From Cyclospora cayetanensis (Eukaryota > Apicomplexa > Conoidasida > Eucoccidiorida > Eimeriidae): DNA of 64,000 bases. Position 1 is the first letter of the stretch, and every line of letters starts with the position of its first letter. Position numbers and translations under genes: made by a program. Of this stretch, positions 11,546-24,577 are shown in pieces. The notes below the pieces were generated by a model. That model was not told where the DNA came from and did no database searches. It saw only the letters and a list, made by a program, of their open reading frames with translations. Location of the stretch: assembly GCF_002999335.1 (NCBI RefSeq), contig NW_020312126.1:1-64000 (forward strand), read 5' to 3'.

Positions 11546-14500
11546 GTGCAGCCGCAGAGCTCCAATCAGCTGCAGATGTGTATACAACTGCAGCAGCGAT
11601 GGCGTTTCGTGTTGCGCTCTGCCGCAGTATATTCGCGATGTAAGCATAATCGGGTGTGTTCTGGAAGAAATATCAAAAGCAGCAGCACTAATTTGCAATT
11701 CGCTGCAGCTCTCGCAAATTCCGCTTTCCGGTACTTCGCCTATCCACCTATTGCAACAATAATGACTCCGGTTTTGTGTTCAGCGAAAGCCTTGGAACGT
11801 GGCACTCTGTGTACAGCTGCTTCTGCCCTTTGCCGAGGCAGCGCCCACAGCAGGACCTTAGTCCCAATTCCCTGCAAACTGACTCTACCCACCAGCGAGC
11901 GTGCCCTAGCTTACGCTACTAATCGGCACATAAACCAAAATGAGCAAGCGAAACAAGACCAAGTGCAGAATCGTTCGGACTCCTCTATGTGGTGGGAGGA
12001 CGGAGACACAGAATGGCCTGCTGACCTCGTTGCAAGGACGTTCCCCCCGACTCCAGTCCGTGCAGCTCTACAACAGCAGATGCATCACAATCAACAGGGA
12101 TATGCCGCAGGTTCAAAGACCTGTGGTGTATCCATGTATACACCAGGACAGGAAGCAGCTTTCTCAGCTTGTCATGCAGCATCGTGTGCATCGCCAGGCT
12201 CTACCGACAAACCACCTCAGTTACTAGCAGCAGGACCAGGATTGGGAACCCCACCAGCAGCAGCACACTTGGATATTTCCCCGCTGTTGATGGTCACCCC
12301 GCTTTCTGCGGCCGAACGGCACACCCTTGTGCTTCTTTGGCGCCGCCTCACTTGTACAAAGACCCCTCTCAAGTCACTTGCAGGGGAACCAGTAGGCCCT
12401 CCGCTCGTGGCTTTTGTAGAAGCCAGATGGGGTCTGCCGACATCTCTATTAGCTGCAGAAGAGACACACAAAGACTTTTTCGGATGGCTTTTCACTGCAG
12501 TGCGGATGTCTCAGCAGCACCAAGACCACCAAAAGCAGCAGGAGGATCCCATGGATGTGGCGCAAGTAGCTTCCGTTAAGGATTTGCTGCAGGCCATTAG
12601 GGGACATTTCCACCTCCAGGATGCAGCAGTGAGGCACGCACAGCTGCAGCAGCAGTCGGCTCAGCAGGGACTGGATAACCTGCTGCAGCAATGGAGGAGA
12701 GGCTTTTCAGATGTCGCTGAGCTGGACATTCTCAGCAGCACTTACAGCATGGTGAGCTGAGGCATCTAAAGAAGTAGACTGTGTATGCTGTGCCAATTTC
12801 GACGGTTAATCTTTAATATGTCTGCGCACCCACTTGGTTCAACTGCTCATTCTTTTTCTCTTACTGCATTGTTGCTGGTGCGGCTGCAGCTGTTGGAAAT
12901 CGCTTCTGCCATGGAAAGCACCTGCGGGCTGCCTGGAGGCCATCGGATCAGCGTCAATGCAGAACATGTTTTCCCCGCTGCTACTGGCCCCCTGATGGCT
13001 TTAGCCCGAATATACTTCGCCCGTCGGGCCTTCTCCGGCGTCATGTCTCTTAAGAACAAATTGAAACTGGTGGTCAGACAGGGGCTTGCTGCTGTCGTAG
13101 CCGCTCCTCGTTTGACTGTTGCGGCTGCTGGCGCTTGTGTTCATTTTTTGTTCTTCGTGTACTCCTAGAGGTGTCGTCTTGACGCAGGTGGGCGCTCTTC
13201 CTGCGGTTTATTCCTCCGCAACTAATTCCCTTCACTTCCGTGTTGTACGGAACTGCTTTCTAGGACCTGACGAATCCGGAACGGTGGTTTCCTTATGCAC
13301 GTCGGCAGAAGCGTTCCATCTCTCTTTTTCTGGGGCCACCCAACAGCGGCAAGACCCGAAGAGCCCTAGATGCCATCATGGCGGCCCCAACGGGGTGCTA
13401 CTTGGGGCCCCTCAGGCTGCTGGCGCGTGAGGTGTATAACCAGCTCAAAGCCAAAGGCATCAGGTGCTCTCTGATTACAGGGCCGGAAAAGATCATTGAC
13501 AGTGTAAGCAAAGACCCCTACAGGGCGGTCCAGCGTGCTACCCAGAAGGCCTTGGCGTGAACTTGCCATATGAAACGCAGGGGCATTTTGTTGGCTTGCT
13601 AGTGGCAGCTAAAGTCCTTCTTGGAGAGTCATGTGGATAGTTGCATCTACTCGTTCAGGGTCTTTGCACTAGCTTTATGTTTATATGGCAGAAATCTCTC
13701 GGTTATACTACTGTCAAGTACTTTGTCTGTTGCTGCTGCCACTGCTGCTACAAATGCAACAGGAAGCAACACACGTTTGCAGCACAGTCGAGGCAGCAGT
13801 CCTGGATAGGGACTTCGCTCTGGGGGTGTTGGACGAGGTTCAGCTTCTCGGAGACGCACAGAGAGGCCCTGCGTGGACAAGGGCTTTCCTTGGGCTCAGG
13901 GTACATGAGGCGTGCTGATGCTCTTGCAAAGCTACTTAGGGTTGTTTCGCTAAAATGCTTCCCCTGATGCTCGAAGTCCTTCAAGTCTTTGACAGCCCGT
14001 CGGTGATTCACGACGATTCGCGCTCCTGGTATTCCGGCGAACTGGGCACACACCTAAGCGCTTTGCTCTTCGATACTGGTGCTTTGCGAATGCTTTAATG
14101 CTGTTGTTGCAGGTCACCGAACTACACGTTTGTGGAGAGGAGACGGCTGGCCCCCTCGTGGAGAAACTGGCGCTACAGTGCGGAGACACAGTATGCAACA
14201 AATGCACACTAAACTCTCTCGCCGTACTCAAGGTAAGGGAGGCAGAAGCTATAGGGAGGTTCGGAGAGAACCAGCAGGCATAAGTCGATAACAATTTACA
14301 AGGAACGAGACTAACAACGAGACTGCTAGCAATGGCACAGAGTTACTAAAGCCTAGACGCTCATAGAGAGGATAATAATATGAAAGACGGACGCAAAGTC
14401 GCGCAACGTCCGCAAACTAGTTAGGCGAAGAGCGGGAAGCAGATATACACAGTCACTCCAGGCGTAGAAACTGAAACATCGGAGGAGTAACGAAACGAAA

Positions 14501-16836
14501 GAAGTGTGTAAGGGAAACAGACAAACGACCGCCACGCTTTTGTCCTTTCCTATCAAGTTCGAAGCAGACTTGACGCATCTGTATGCGCTGCAGGTGGAGG
14601 AGCAGGCCCTCCCAACTGATTGGGTGTCATCTTTGCAGGCAGGCGACTGCCTTCTCACTTTCTCCGTAAACGCCTGCTGGCAGCTAAAGAGCTTCCTGGC
14701 TACCAGGGGCGTCCGAGCATCTGTGTTATATGGACAGCTACCACCGGATGTCAGGCTGCGGCAAACTAGGAAGTTCAATGAAGCAGTGCAACTGCATATT
14801 TCGAAGCTGCAGGAACAGCAGCATCCAGCACTGCACACTGTGCCACTCCATTCAGCTGCTTCTATTAACCCATGCGCAATGGAGCAAAGAGTTATTACTC
14901 CTCTCTCTGATCCAGCAACGCCACTATCCTCGATCGCATCTTTGCAAACACCAGGGAAAGCAGCAGCAGGAGATCAAGAAGCGGGAGATTCTTATCCTAT
15001 CCCCAACTCAGTCCTAATAGCAACCGATGCCATTGGTTTGGGGGTGAACCTGGCAATTCGCCGCATTATTTTCACATCGATTTTTAAGTATGATGGGGCT
15101 CACCTGAGGCCGTTGGGGGCGTCCGAGATCCGCCAGCTTGCCTTCAGAGCCGGCAGGTTTGGTGGCCCGTGGGGTTTACAAGGTGGCTTTGTCTGTGCTT
15201 TGTATGAAGACCAGCTCGAAGCGTTAAGAGGAATCCTTGAAGGTGCGTAGCTAGGACCTGCTCTAAGGCATGCGCGCTCATGCATGAGGGGCTTCGCTTC
15301 GGCGATTAATAATCAGGATCAAAGGGTGTACATAGAGCCCGCCACTCTTCGCTGTGACCTGTGGTGAAGCAAAGTGTATCTAAGAGTTGGGGTTTGCTCT
15401 TCCTGCTTAGGAAGTCTGTTTTAGTGCATGATGTGTGTATATGCTATGTGGAACATCAAGCTGCTGCCTGGGAAGTTTACTTTCTATGTAGAGTCTGCAG
15501 CTTACCGGAGAGTGGCTCAAAAGAGTCGTTTTGGTAGTTAAACGTTGTTATATGCGGGTGCTAGACATGACGTCACGCTGCCAGGTTTGTGGTGTATGAC
15601 TTAGGCCCTGGTATCTCAGCACCTCCCCTGAATGCCGCTGCCCTATTGCCGGAGTCTTGGATCTTCATACTCTTTTGTAAATTCTCAAGAATCACATCCC
15701 ACGAAGCTCCGGCTGCTATTATACAGCAGTAAGCTCTCACTAGCCCCAGTTTGTGATCGTTGAACGCGCAAAACCAGGATGCAAATTCGCGTTGTGCGGC
15801 CCTGTAGCTGTGACCCTCACCTACATCGTGTGACCCCGAAATCCGAATGCACCGTCTAAAAATATCGGTTCTTGAAATTTTATGCGGCTCAGGTTCGTAT
15901 CTCTGATACACACGAGAAACCCTTACTTTATCCCCCCGGGAGCCCTGCACGGGGCCATTGCTGTCGCGGATTTGTTGAAGGATATTCCCCTGAGGCCTCA
16001 TGAGCTATATATATTTTGCACAGCCCCCGTTTCCGTGTCCCGGCCTCCACAGCAGATAGGGCTGCAGGAACAGTTGCAACACGAGAGCAGAGATGCAGGG
16101 ATCAGACAGGACACGCATATGACGGCTTCCCACGTAAATAGGACGGTTGTAGCTGATGATGAAATTTCAGTGTCACGCTCGGAGAGTACCACGGCAACAG
16201 GAACTGCTGCTGCTTCGGGATATATCAGTCTCCCCATGCAGGCAGCACTGCGCTCGTTTGCTGTCTCGCTCGCTGCAACTAGGCTGGTCATGCTGCCTCC
16301 GCCTTTTCGCATAGTTCGTCGAAAGGAAAATGTGCACCAGCATGTGCAGGTTCAGCAGCAGGAGAGCCAACTACGGCACATGTGCGGGCTAGATGATCCC
16401 CCTCAACTTGCAGCTGCGGCAGGTGTAGGGTTTTTTGATGCCAGTGTCCTCGGGCAGCCCCCCGAGGCTGAGGAGACCGAGGCAGCGCCGGCAGAGACAC
16501 TGGAGTCTCTGAGAGCTTGGGAAACAATATACCAGGTAAGGCTTACTCACATTTTGCAAAACCTACTGAATTGGAGTAGGCACGCATACACGAAACAAAT
16601 TGATTTCGTCGAACGTTATTAGGGCTGCTACATCAGCAGTCAGGCTGTGGATTCGGGTATGTGTGCAGGTACTGGACCTTTATTTATGGTTGGCAGACAA
16701 ATTGCCAAAGGCCTTCACTGACGCCCCTCTTGCTGTTTCAGGGAAGGCCCTGGCGGCGGAAGTCATTGAGGAGGCTTTAGATAGGGGCGCGCCCCTCCAG
16801 GGCCTCGGGGAGCCAGATGAACCAGAGCATCCTTGA
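11546..16836 (+). CDS. SUV3: SUV3-type ATP-dependent RNA helicase (mitochondrial degradosome)
   Basis: Family role: DExH/D-like helicase unwinding RNA for 3'-5' decay in mitochondria. Proposed exons: 11546-12751, 12890-about 13069, 13264-13503, 13763-13900, 14113-14232, 14594-15242, 15620-15728, 15893-16535 and 16669-16836. From 13264 onward all junctions agree in phase and encode about 688 residues. Visible signatures are DLTNPERWFP just before motif I GPPNSGKT, the Walker B-like LDEVQ (DEIQ in relatives), LHVCGEE, LYGQLPPDVR (motif IV), LIATDAIGLGVN (motif V), RAGRFGG (motif VI), then IPLRPHELYIFCTAP and the closing VLDLYLWLADKLP, which is the SUV3 C-terminal segment. A low-complexity insert of about 70 residues sits between motifs IV and V, and another Gln/Ala-rich insert follows the IFCTAP segment. 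The N-terminal 400 residues (exon 1) are poorly conserved and Gln-rich; the true start and the donor near 13069 are uncertain. Confidence 0.9.
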
Positions 16837-17699
16837 GAACTTTCCGTCAAGACTATCTGCTTTGAAACCAATGTGTAACATGCAGTTCAACTCTCTTGCA
16901 GCATCTGATCATAGGAGTACCTGCTGATATTGTGTGGGAGCAGGCAGGTGGCACCTGCCTAGTTTTTTCCGTACAAGACGCCACCTGAGGACATCTGATG
17001 GCTGGCTGCCCACCGGCACCAAGGCGGACATGCATGACTGCAGGTAGAAAGTCCGGTTATTTGAGTGTGCGGGAAAGGAGTTGGAAAAAGCGTATCGTTT
17101 TGCTGTGCCCCTTAGGGCCAATAACTCTTTTAATAGGTTTTTTTGGTGTGAAGGTTTGTTTACCTGTGTGGGACTCTACATAAGCACATCTGCATATTTG
17201 TCATCATTCGATTACACGTATGCTTGTATGTGTGCGTGAATCCGTAATATGGCTAACCTAAAGCTATCCTATGGATCTGTTGTCATAGGCATATTACACC
17301 GCTTAGTCAGACAAGTGGTAGCCCGTGTATACATGTATTAAAAGCTGTCCATTGTCGGGCATGCGTACATACGTTGATTTAAGGGCGTATTAGTTGGTTT
17401 GATGCAGTAACTTGTACATACACACATACATGTGCCTTGAATACACCGAAGGTAGACGACGCCTACCTGTTTTGCCCCCTCGAGGCCACCTTTATTCGAG
17501 TATTTTGATAAAGTGGGGCACTTGCATTGTATCTAAATCTATTGCTTATGTATATGTGTGTATATACCTAGAGGAATACGCCCATGTACACCCGTACACG
17601 AGGTAAGCAAAGGGCAGCCGCTTAACAAGCCGCAGATTAGCAAACGAACCGAATGCCAGGCACGCAGCAAAGACAAGCATAGAAGTGCGGCTGGAGGCC
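16837..17699. other. Intergenic region between convergent genes
   Basis: Lies between the 3' ends of the SUV3 gene and the FAD monooxygenase. It includes TG/TA-rich simple sequence (about 17,200-17,580) and presumably both 3' UTRs. No gene-like frame is recognisable. Confidence 0.6.
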
Positions 17700-20600
17700 T
17701 CAAAAGAGAGAATCGATATACTTGAACAAGCTATCCTCTTGCAGCGTTTGCACATCAAAGATTTGGACGATATGGCCATCGGGGCGGAGCAGCAGCAAAA
17801 GGTCTTCAGCGCGCTCTGTCGGTCGCTGTGGGAATTTTACAGTAGAAGCAAATGATTCTGGACATAAAGACGCAAAAAAACATGGGTCGACAGTATTCAA
17901 TAGGGGGAGCCTTAATAACTACAGTGTGACAGAGTACGGAGAGGCTCTTGGGGGACAATCCAGTAACTGAGCTGGCCCTGAAGTGTTTCGACGGTATTGG
18001 GGTACGAGTGTGCAGGGCTACGACTTTACTTCGAATATCTGATGAGCTTGTTACGCGTTTCCAGCCGCTGCGCGTCCTGGATCCGGGAGGACCACATCCT
18101 AAGACGGCGAGAGCGCTTGATCGAAGCTTGAAGGGTTCTTCTGGGGGTGGGAAATCAACGGGGGGCGGGCATGTGTTTGATGACCCATTTTCAGCTGTCC
18201 AGGTAACCCCAAAGACAAAATCAGCTGGTGTGTATCTGCGCCGAGCAGCAGCAGGCTTTATAGCATCGAATGTTGCTCTTTTGGCGTCTCTCCACTTTTG
18301 CAGCGCAGCAACCAGACAGTCCTCATGGGCTTCAGATAGCAAGAGGAGGCAGTAGGAACAGGCAGGTACGGCCAAGGCAGGAAGATCGACAGTTGAAAGG
18401 TAGTATGCTGTAGCACACGCAGTAGTGCCGGACAAGAGGTGAAGTGAAGGGGACACGATGCTTTTCGTCCACACGTCACCCGATTTCATGTACCTATTAC
18501 AGCAGATGCTATCTCTATTGCAACTAGTGGCTTAGCTATAGTGATTTTAGCTTGCCTCTGCCAAACCAGCAAAGGATAAACAGCATTGATACAGTAAAAT
18601 GGGATATCTAGCCCAAAGCACGTTTGTTCAGTCGAAGCATTGGGATTTGATGAAACAACGTATGCGGATGATTAAAGCAGCATTGGCATGATGGATAGGA
18701 GCAAGGCAGTACTATTGTCTAGTAAAAGGCGATACCTGTCGGATCCGTTTTATCAGTCAGCTGCAGGAAGGCTGTTAGGGGAGCATGAGGGATGCGGGCA
18801 CCCCTCGACGACGTAGGCAGCATCCGGGAGACAGACTCCGACACCTGAACACAGCGAATAATAATGCACGGTTCAGCGTTTTATCTGGCCTCCACCTGCT
18901 TTTCATGCTGTGTACGCCACACCCTTCATGCCATCATCTCTGTGTCCTCTGTGTGTAAAACACTTCTGAGCTTCTGAGGTCTCTTCCTGTCTTGGTGTGC
19001 CTTGGTCAACTCTCAGCGCTGCTTTGAAATGAAAAGTGTAGCCTTTTGAAGCCATCTATCAATCTCTCTTTCCATCCCTTTGCACTCGAGGGCCTTAATG
19101 AGCGATTCGGAAGATTGGGTAATTGAATAGAGACGAACCCCGCCCTCATCACAGACGTGTTCCTACCTGCAGCCTGGGGGACCCTTGGCCACCCATGATA
19201 GAGGAGCCTGTGTAAGCATATCCAAGATCTGTTCCCTGAAACTTTAGTCCCAAATTGGTTTCCTCGTTTCCTAGCAGTAGCTCAATAGTCTTCAGCTGCT
19301 TCTCCTTCACAGGACTCAAAGACATCCTTAGCGAGGCCTATAAAAACAAGGGGAAGCAAACAGACGAATGACTATTCGCACAAATATGCACTTAGGAGAA
19401 AAACTGAGAGCACTAGAGTGTAGAGCATATATATATGGCTATACATTTATGTGTGCAGGAATGAATCATGCATAACCTCCTGTCCCTTCGCGTTTTTAAA
19501 TCGTGGAGCTCCAGATAACTACTCCACACAGCAGAGGTAGCCGTTATGGCACAGAACGCAGCAGTCGTCACATCAGCGCCGGCAGCAAGAACATTGCGAA
19601 GTGAGCTGTGGCAGTGTCAGCGGTCTCAGTGATGGCGCATCCTTACTTGGGCCATTCCCAGCGCAAGGAAAAGCTCCATAACCCCTTTTCCCGTTCGGCT
19701 TGCAACGTCTTCGACAGCACCGCGAAGTCCTTTAAGACCAATAGCTTCTACTAATGCTGTAGCAGCAGACGCTCCAGCAGCAGTAACGGCAGCGATGCCT
19801 CGTGCTGCTTTTCCTGCTGTTTCCCAGTCGTAACCCAACGCCTCGGGGATGCACCGCCCAGAGGCAAAGTTCTTGCGGGCGACATCGCAAGTGTACTGGA
19901 GACAGGCAATAACACGCAAAGCTCTTTCACGTGTAGATATTTGAAAAGTCATACATATTGCTGCTCTTAATGATTTTCACATTGCTAGGAGTTACCTCGC
20001 CAACGAGCTTTCTTTCCTCTTCGTAGCTTCGCAGGATCTTCCCTGCTGGGTCAGTTTGTTCTTCATGATGCTGTTGGGCGTCCTGCACGGCGAACGGTCC
20101 CTTCTGTAGGTGGTAGGATTGCGCCACCTTCCACGCTGCATTGAGACAATCCGCGAGGCCCAAATTCATACCCAGGCCTCCTGAGGGGGGCAACCGATGC
20201 GCTGCATCCCCAGCCAGCAACACGCGTCCTCTAAGGGGCCCCCAGACGGTCGTCCCCTTCCCACCGTTTTCCTCAAAAGTCTCAAACAAAGCAGCTTCGC
20301 TCTGTGCATCAAGGCTCTGGCTCCCGGTCGCGTGAGCCTGTGTTTTGGGGCCGTCCGGAAGATACTGAGCAGCCACTTTAGCGGCCATCTCCCAGCCTTT
20401 CGCATCCTGAATTTCCACATCATTAAGGTTCCTTCCTGCAAGTTCTCTAATTAGACCATGGATGTCTTTCTGCTCCCAGGCGTCAACACAGCCTTTCCGT
20501 GAAGAATCAAAGTACGGGATATGAGCCACAAACAAGCCGGATTTGAAACAGTGACACACTACAACACCAATGATACGGGGGCCCAACACGTAATACAACA

Positions 20601-22322
20601 TTCCCCGATTCCGGTAGCGTTGAAGCACTTCGAACCCGTGGCCCCGAATCGGGGAAACTCCTTGGTGCGTAAGACGGTCATTCACTCCACCACCAGGTGA
20701 CCCAGCAAGCCCTTCCTGTTGCTGTATTGCTTCCGCCAGCTCTTTGGATCTAAATGTAATGTTGAGGAAGCGCTGAAGTGTGGGGGGGCCACCCAGATGT
20801 GTTCTTCCCCACTCCCTAACTTTTGAATTTGCCCCGTCGCACGCAACCAGGAGGTCACTCGTGATCTCTAAATGCTTAGGGCCTGCGGAGCCGTCAGTTA
20901 GCTCGACCGTGGAAACCACCGGACCCGTGGTGCCAGTTCTATTACTCTCCTGTCTCGCACCAATCCATCGGGCATTGAGTAAGAGCTGAAGGCTGCTCCT
21001 TTCTCCCTCCCCGGCTGTTGCTTCTTCCTTGCTCTTAAAGAAGTCTCCAGAAGCCCTTAATGCTGCTTCCTTGTACAAAAGAGGCAACAAAAGATCTTGG
21101 GAGAGCTGGGTCATCCGGCAGGGGCTGACGTCCTCCTTGTAAGTAACCTGGCCATTTGAAAGCAGTACTTCCTCACATCCTACGGCATCAGAGCCCACCA
21201 CAGTTGGAGCAAGAGGCTGCGGGCCAACGCTTTCCCACGTATCAGCATCCACAAACAAAGAAGTAGCACATGGGCGGGCAGCAGCAGCGCAGAGGAGGCA
21301 GTAATACCAGGATAACTTTCAGACAATGACAGAGCAGCAGGAAGTACCTTGGAAATGGTCCTTTGCGGCGAAGTAGTGTTTTTGGATATTGGTGAGCTGT
21401 GCAGTGTATATGAACGACCTCCATGCGTTGAAACTGGGCGACAGCTCCTCCACGAGTCTGTCCACATGTCCCAGCTGCCTCCATACTGCAGGCAAAAAAA
21501 AGATTAGTTGATCGTAAAGCACACAGCTGTGTGCAAAATTGCTAGGCACTCCTACAAGTGACTACAGGCAGTTACAAACCTAGGTGCAAGCCCTTCCAGG
21601 GGCGTACAGGCAGAGAGTGCTACAGCACGCTTGAAGCGATGTGGCCAGTTTGAGAACTGTTTGGCTGGTTACTTGGCCCCGTGGCCACAAAGATAGCTAT
21701 GCAGGAAGTGAGATACTGAACAAGCTGTCCTGACAGACAGCACATCAGCTGGAAAGTTTCGCAATTGAGATGTGAACTCGGGTTTGTTGATACGTCGTCA
21801 CTTTTTTCCTTAAGTCACTGGCCATCTAGGCCAAGCTACCACGTTAACTGCGTGTGGCCTGAAACCGGCCCAATGAAATACAGAGAGAGACACAAAAAAC
21901 ACAGCACCACCAAAAGCCACAGAATTGGGCTCGACTAGCCACCAGGACCTCAGGACGGACAGCAGTATAAGTCCGTCACGCTTTGACTCACTTTCCATAG
22001 ACCTGTTGGTGATGTAGTGCGCCTTCGGGAGGCACGTCGCTGCTGCCTGCTGCTCCAGTACAAGAGTGGGAACCCCCGATCGCTGTAGCAACAGGGCCAT
22101 AGTGAGCCCTACAGGACCTCCCCCGACAACCAACACAGGAACCCTGGCCTCTCTGCCGCTGAAATAGTTGCCATTGCTGCTGGGTTCGGTAATGTTGTAT
22201 TCGGCAGTGGTGAGCGCCCTTAAGGAGATGTAGGAGCCCAAATTAAAGCGTTTTCGGACGTTATAGGAGCCCTGAATGGGACCAAAGGCACCCTTAAAGG
22301 CTGAGAGCAGTAAGGGCCTCAT
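17700..22322 (-). CDS. Group-A FAD-dependent aromatic monooxygenase (phenol hydroxylase / PheA-TfdB-like)
   Basis: Predicted flavoprotein hydroxylase using NAD(P)H and O2 on an aromatic or quinone-like substrate; substrate unknown. Proposed minus-strand exons: 22322-21992, 21485-21348, about 21258-19928, about 19900-19647, 19337-19167, 18844-18736, 18407-about 17938 and 17825-17700. Exon 1 has an Arg/Ser-rich N-terminus resembling a mitochondrial presequence, then the Rossmann motif VLVVGGGPVGLTMALLL. Exon 2 continues with ITNRSMEIWRQLG (split codon). The middle exon holds the DGANSKVRE (DG) motif and GDAAHRLPPSGGLGMNLG, the second FAD motif. Later exons carry LGLKFQGTDLGYAYTGS, RGARIPHAPL and finally LLRPDGHIVQIF, the C-terminal thioredoxin-like segment typical of this family. 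Phase agrees at 19647/19337, 19167/18844, 18736/18407 and 17938/17825. The joins at 21348/about 21258 and around 19930 are not resolved. Such an enzyme is unexpected in an obligate parasite; transfer from bacteria or fungi is possible but untested. Confidence 0.85.
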
Positions 22323-23998
22323 CCGGGAAAAGGCCTAGTCGACTGTAACTGGAGGGGCCGTTGAATTATAGCGAACAGTAGGCCCGAGTTTCTTAATTCA
22401 GCAGCTGCATTACATACTGCCTTAAGATAACATGTCTAGACGCAACACACGAGTCATGCTTTAGAAAAACCTGTATGCTGGGATTTGCACGATGCGTTTC
22501 TGAGAGGGCAGTACTGCAGGGAGGCCCTCAGAGGTCGTCAATGTAGAAAGCATCAATAGTCCCCGTGAGGTTCGATCGCTAGGGTTCAAACGAAAAACGC
22601 ATATTTTAAAGGCTGAGCCCAAAGGTACAAAGAAATCACTTTGCGGAATATGCGGACGCCCTGCCCACCAGTGGTACGACAAAGTATCACTTACGGCTCA
22701 GAGAGTCGAAATTTCCCATTTTTGCACCCCTAATCAGTTTATATTTCAGAAGAAGTTCCAAGTCTTCCATGCCGCCGAGACACCCTCGGGAACTCGTAAC
22801 CCATGATCGGGGCCCCTCGGGAGCCTCTATGGGGTATAAGTCTCAACCGGTAGGACGCAAGGGTCACCCCCGAACGGGGAGCACTTAAAAACAAAACGAT
22901 CACCTTGAATATCTAAATGCTGGTGCAGAATCCTCAAATGGGCCCTTTCTCATCTGTGTGCCCCCTGCCGGGTTGTTTCATGCTACAGTGATAGGAAAAA
23001 TCAACTGGGCCCCGCCTCTCCTTGCAGCTGCAAGACCACCAAATACACCCCTAAAGCTGAGAGGGCTAAATAAAAAGAGGTTTAGATCCGATGGTAGCGC
23101 CACCACCATCTACGGTATGTGGAGTTAACTGAATAACACTGTTCCGTAGACCTCTAATCTAAACAAACCCTTTGCTCACAGTGTGCACTGCATCCATCAT
23201 GAACTCCGTAGAGAAAAACATTTGAGCATAGCGACGATTAATAAGGATGTAATGACCCATCACAGGCAGCCATTTGGGGCCTGCCCGGGGACGCTGCTCA
23301 GGCAGGGTCTATGCGTGCATGGGCCACTGTCGGAAAGCCACATTGCAGAAAAAAGGAGAGAATGGCCATATTAGTGAACCGCCTAAGCTGGAGATCCAAA
23401 TGTAAAGTAGGTGTAGCACTGTATGTGTTTTTAATATGGAGCCTCAGTGGAACGAGAAAGCTGACCGTAAGGAGGGCCACAGGAAGATCCCAAAGAAGGG
23501 TCCCCAAACGGTTCATCTGGTGTTCCCAGCTTGCTGCGACCATTTGCACTCCGCGCCCTTCAAATCGATGAGGGCTTAGCGGGCTCCACGACGCGAAGCG
23601 GCAGGGGCCTGTAAACCACACTAAGCTAACACCCGGCAGGGACAGAGCAGATGATACATGAGCTCGCCTTCTCTCGACCGCACCGACAGACCCTTCCTTC
23701 TAAAGAGCATCAAATGACTGCTAAGGACCTTCTTGGTAGCCATCGAGCTGCTCCAATCCAACAGACTTTCTCATGGAGGCAACCAACAGCTTCCCCAAGC
23801 CTACACGGGCTGAGAAGGGCGTTACTGGGGCCCACTGAAAAAGCTCTAGATGGTGTCCTTTCGAGCTCACGAAAATCCTGGTGCGATACTCTCGTTATCC
23901 TCAAGCTCTCAGCATTATGGGTGCCTAGAGTGTGTTACGGACAGAGACGCCGGACTCGAGCTCGTCTGTACAGAGTCATCGTCGGTGGGGCCTTCTGA
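22323..23998. other. Intergenic region
   Basis: Between the 5' end of the monooxygenase and the 3' end of the bL12 gene, both on the minus strand. Short open frames on both strands lack any recognised domain. G/C-rich words such as CCCCGAACGGGG (near 22,870) occur, but I see no RNA gene. Confidence 0.5.
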
Positions 23999-24577
23999 TT
24001 ACTGTAGTTCAACCTCGGCGCCTGCAGACTTGAGGGCCTCAAGGGCCTTTTGTGCATCAGCTTTCGGAGCCTTTTCGATCACTTTCTGAGGAAGAGTGTC
24101 AATAAAGGCCTTCGCTGCTCTGAGATCCAGGTCGCTCCGCATGGTTCTTATGGTCTTAATTACTGTTATTCTGTTCGCAGTAGGTACAGACTTGAGTACC
24201 ACAGTAAACTCAGACTTCTCTGCGGCAGCGGGGGCCCCCTCTCCGCCCATGCCAGCACCTGTAGCAGCCGCTGCTGCATTTCCGCCTGCTGCCCCCGCTC
24301 CTACGGGTGCGGCACCAGCTGCAAACATTGCTGCTGAGGAGATACCAAAAGCCGTTTCCGACATTCGTACCAATTCAGATACTTCCAACAAAGTCAAATG
24401 CTGCAACTGCTCCAGCACAGCCCGCACGCGGGGGCTCCCTTGAGGCTCCCCCTCTTGTGCTTCTGCTGCTGACGGCGGCCCAGCATGAAGAGCTGCGTGC
24501 CCGCGGAGTACTGGGTACCTCACGCTTCGACAGCAGCGGACAGCTGCTATGAAAGAGGGAGTGAAGCACTTTGACAT
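23999..24577 (-). CDS. Organellar ribosomal protein bL12 (L7/L12), probably mitochondrial
   Basis: Stalk protein of the large subunit that recruits translational GTPases. The frame from the ATG at 24577 gives 192 residues: an Arg/Ala/Ser-rich presequence (MSKCFTPSFIAAVRCCRSVR), the N-terminal dimerisation helix region (LEQLQHLTLLEVSELVRMSE), an Ala/Gly hinge (GAAPVGAGAAGGNAAAAATG) and the C-terminal domain with KSEFTVVLKSV, KITVIKTIR-like text (RITVIKTIRTM), LDLRAAKAFIDTLP and the closing ALKSAGAEVELQ. These are all hallmarks of bL12. An in-frame ATG further upstream at 24793 would add 72 residues beginning with a strongly hydrophobic Leu run, which would resemble a secretory signal and hence apicoplast import. 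I prefer the shorter start because the Leu run comes from a CAG repeat read on the other strand, but the compartment is open. The gene appears intronless. Confidence 0.88.
   Translation of the reverse strand: MSKCFTPSFIAAVRCCRSVRYPVLRGHAALHAGPPSAAEAQEGEPQGSPRVRAVLEQLQHLTLLEVSELVRMSETAFGISSAAMFAAGAAPVGAGAAGGNAAAAATGAGMGGEGAPAAAEKSEFTVVLKSVPTANRITVIKTIRTMRSDLDLRAAKAFIDTLPQKVIEKAPKADAQKALEALKSAGAEVELQ

Noticed and set aside
17608..18355. Plus-strand frames forming a coiled-coil-like protein (ERIDILEQAILLQRLHIKD) opposite the monooxygenase 3' end
   Set aside because: The minus strand here encodes the conserved monooxygenase C-terminus (LLRPDGHIVQIF) with phase-consistent exons at 18736/18407 and 17938/17825, so the plus frames are shadows.
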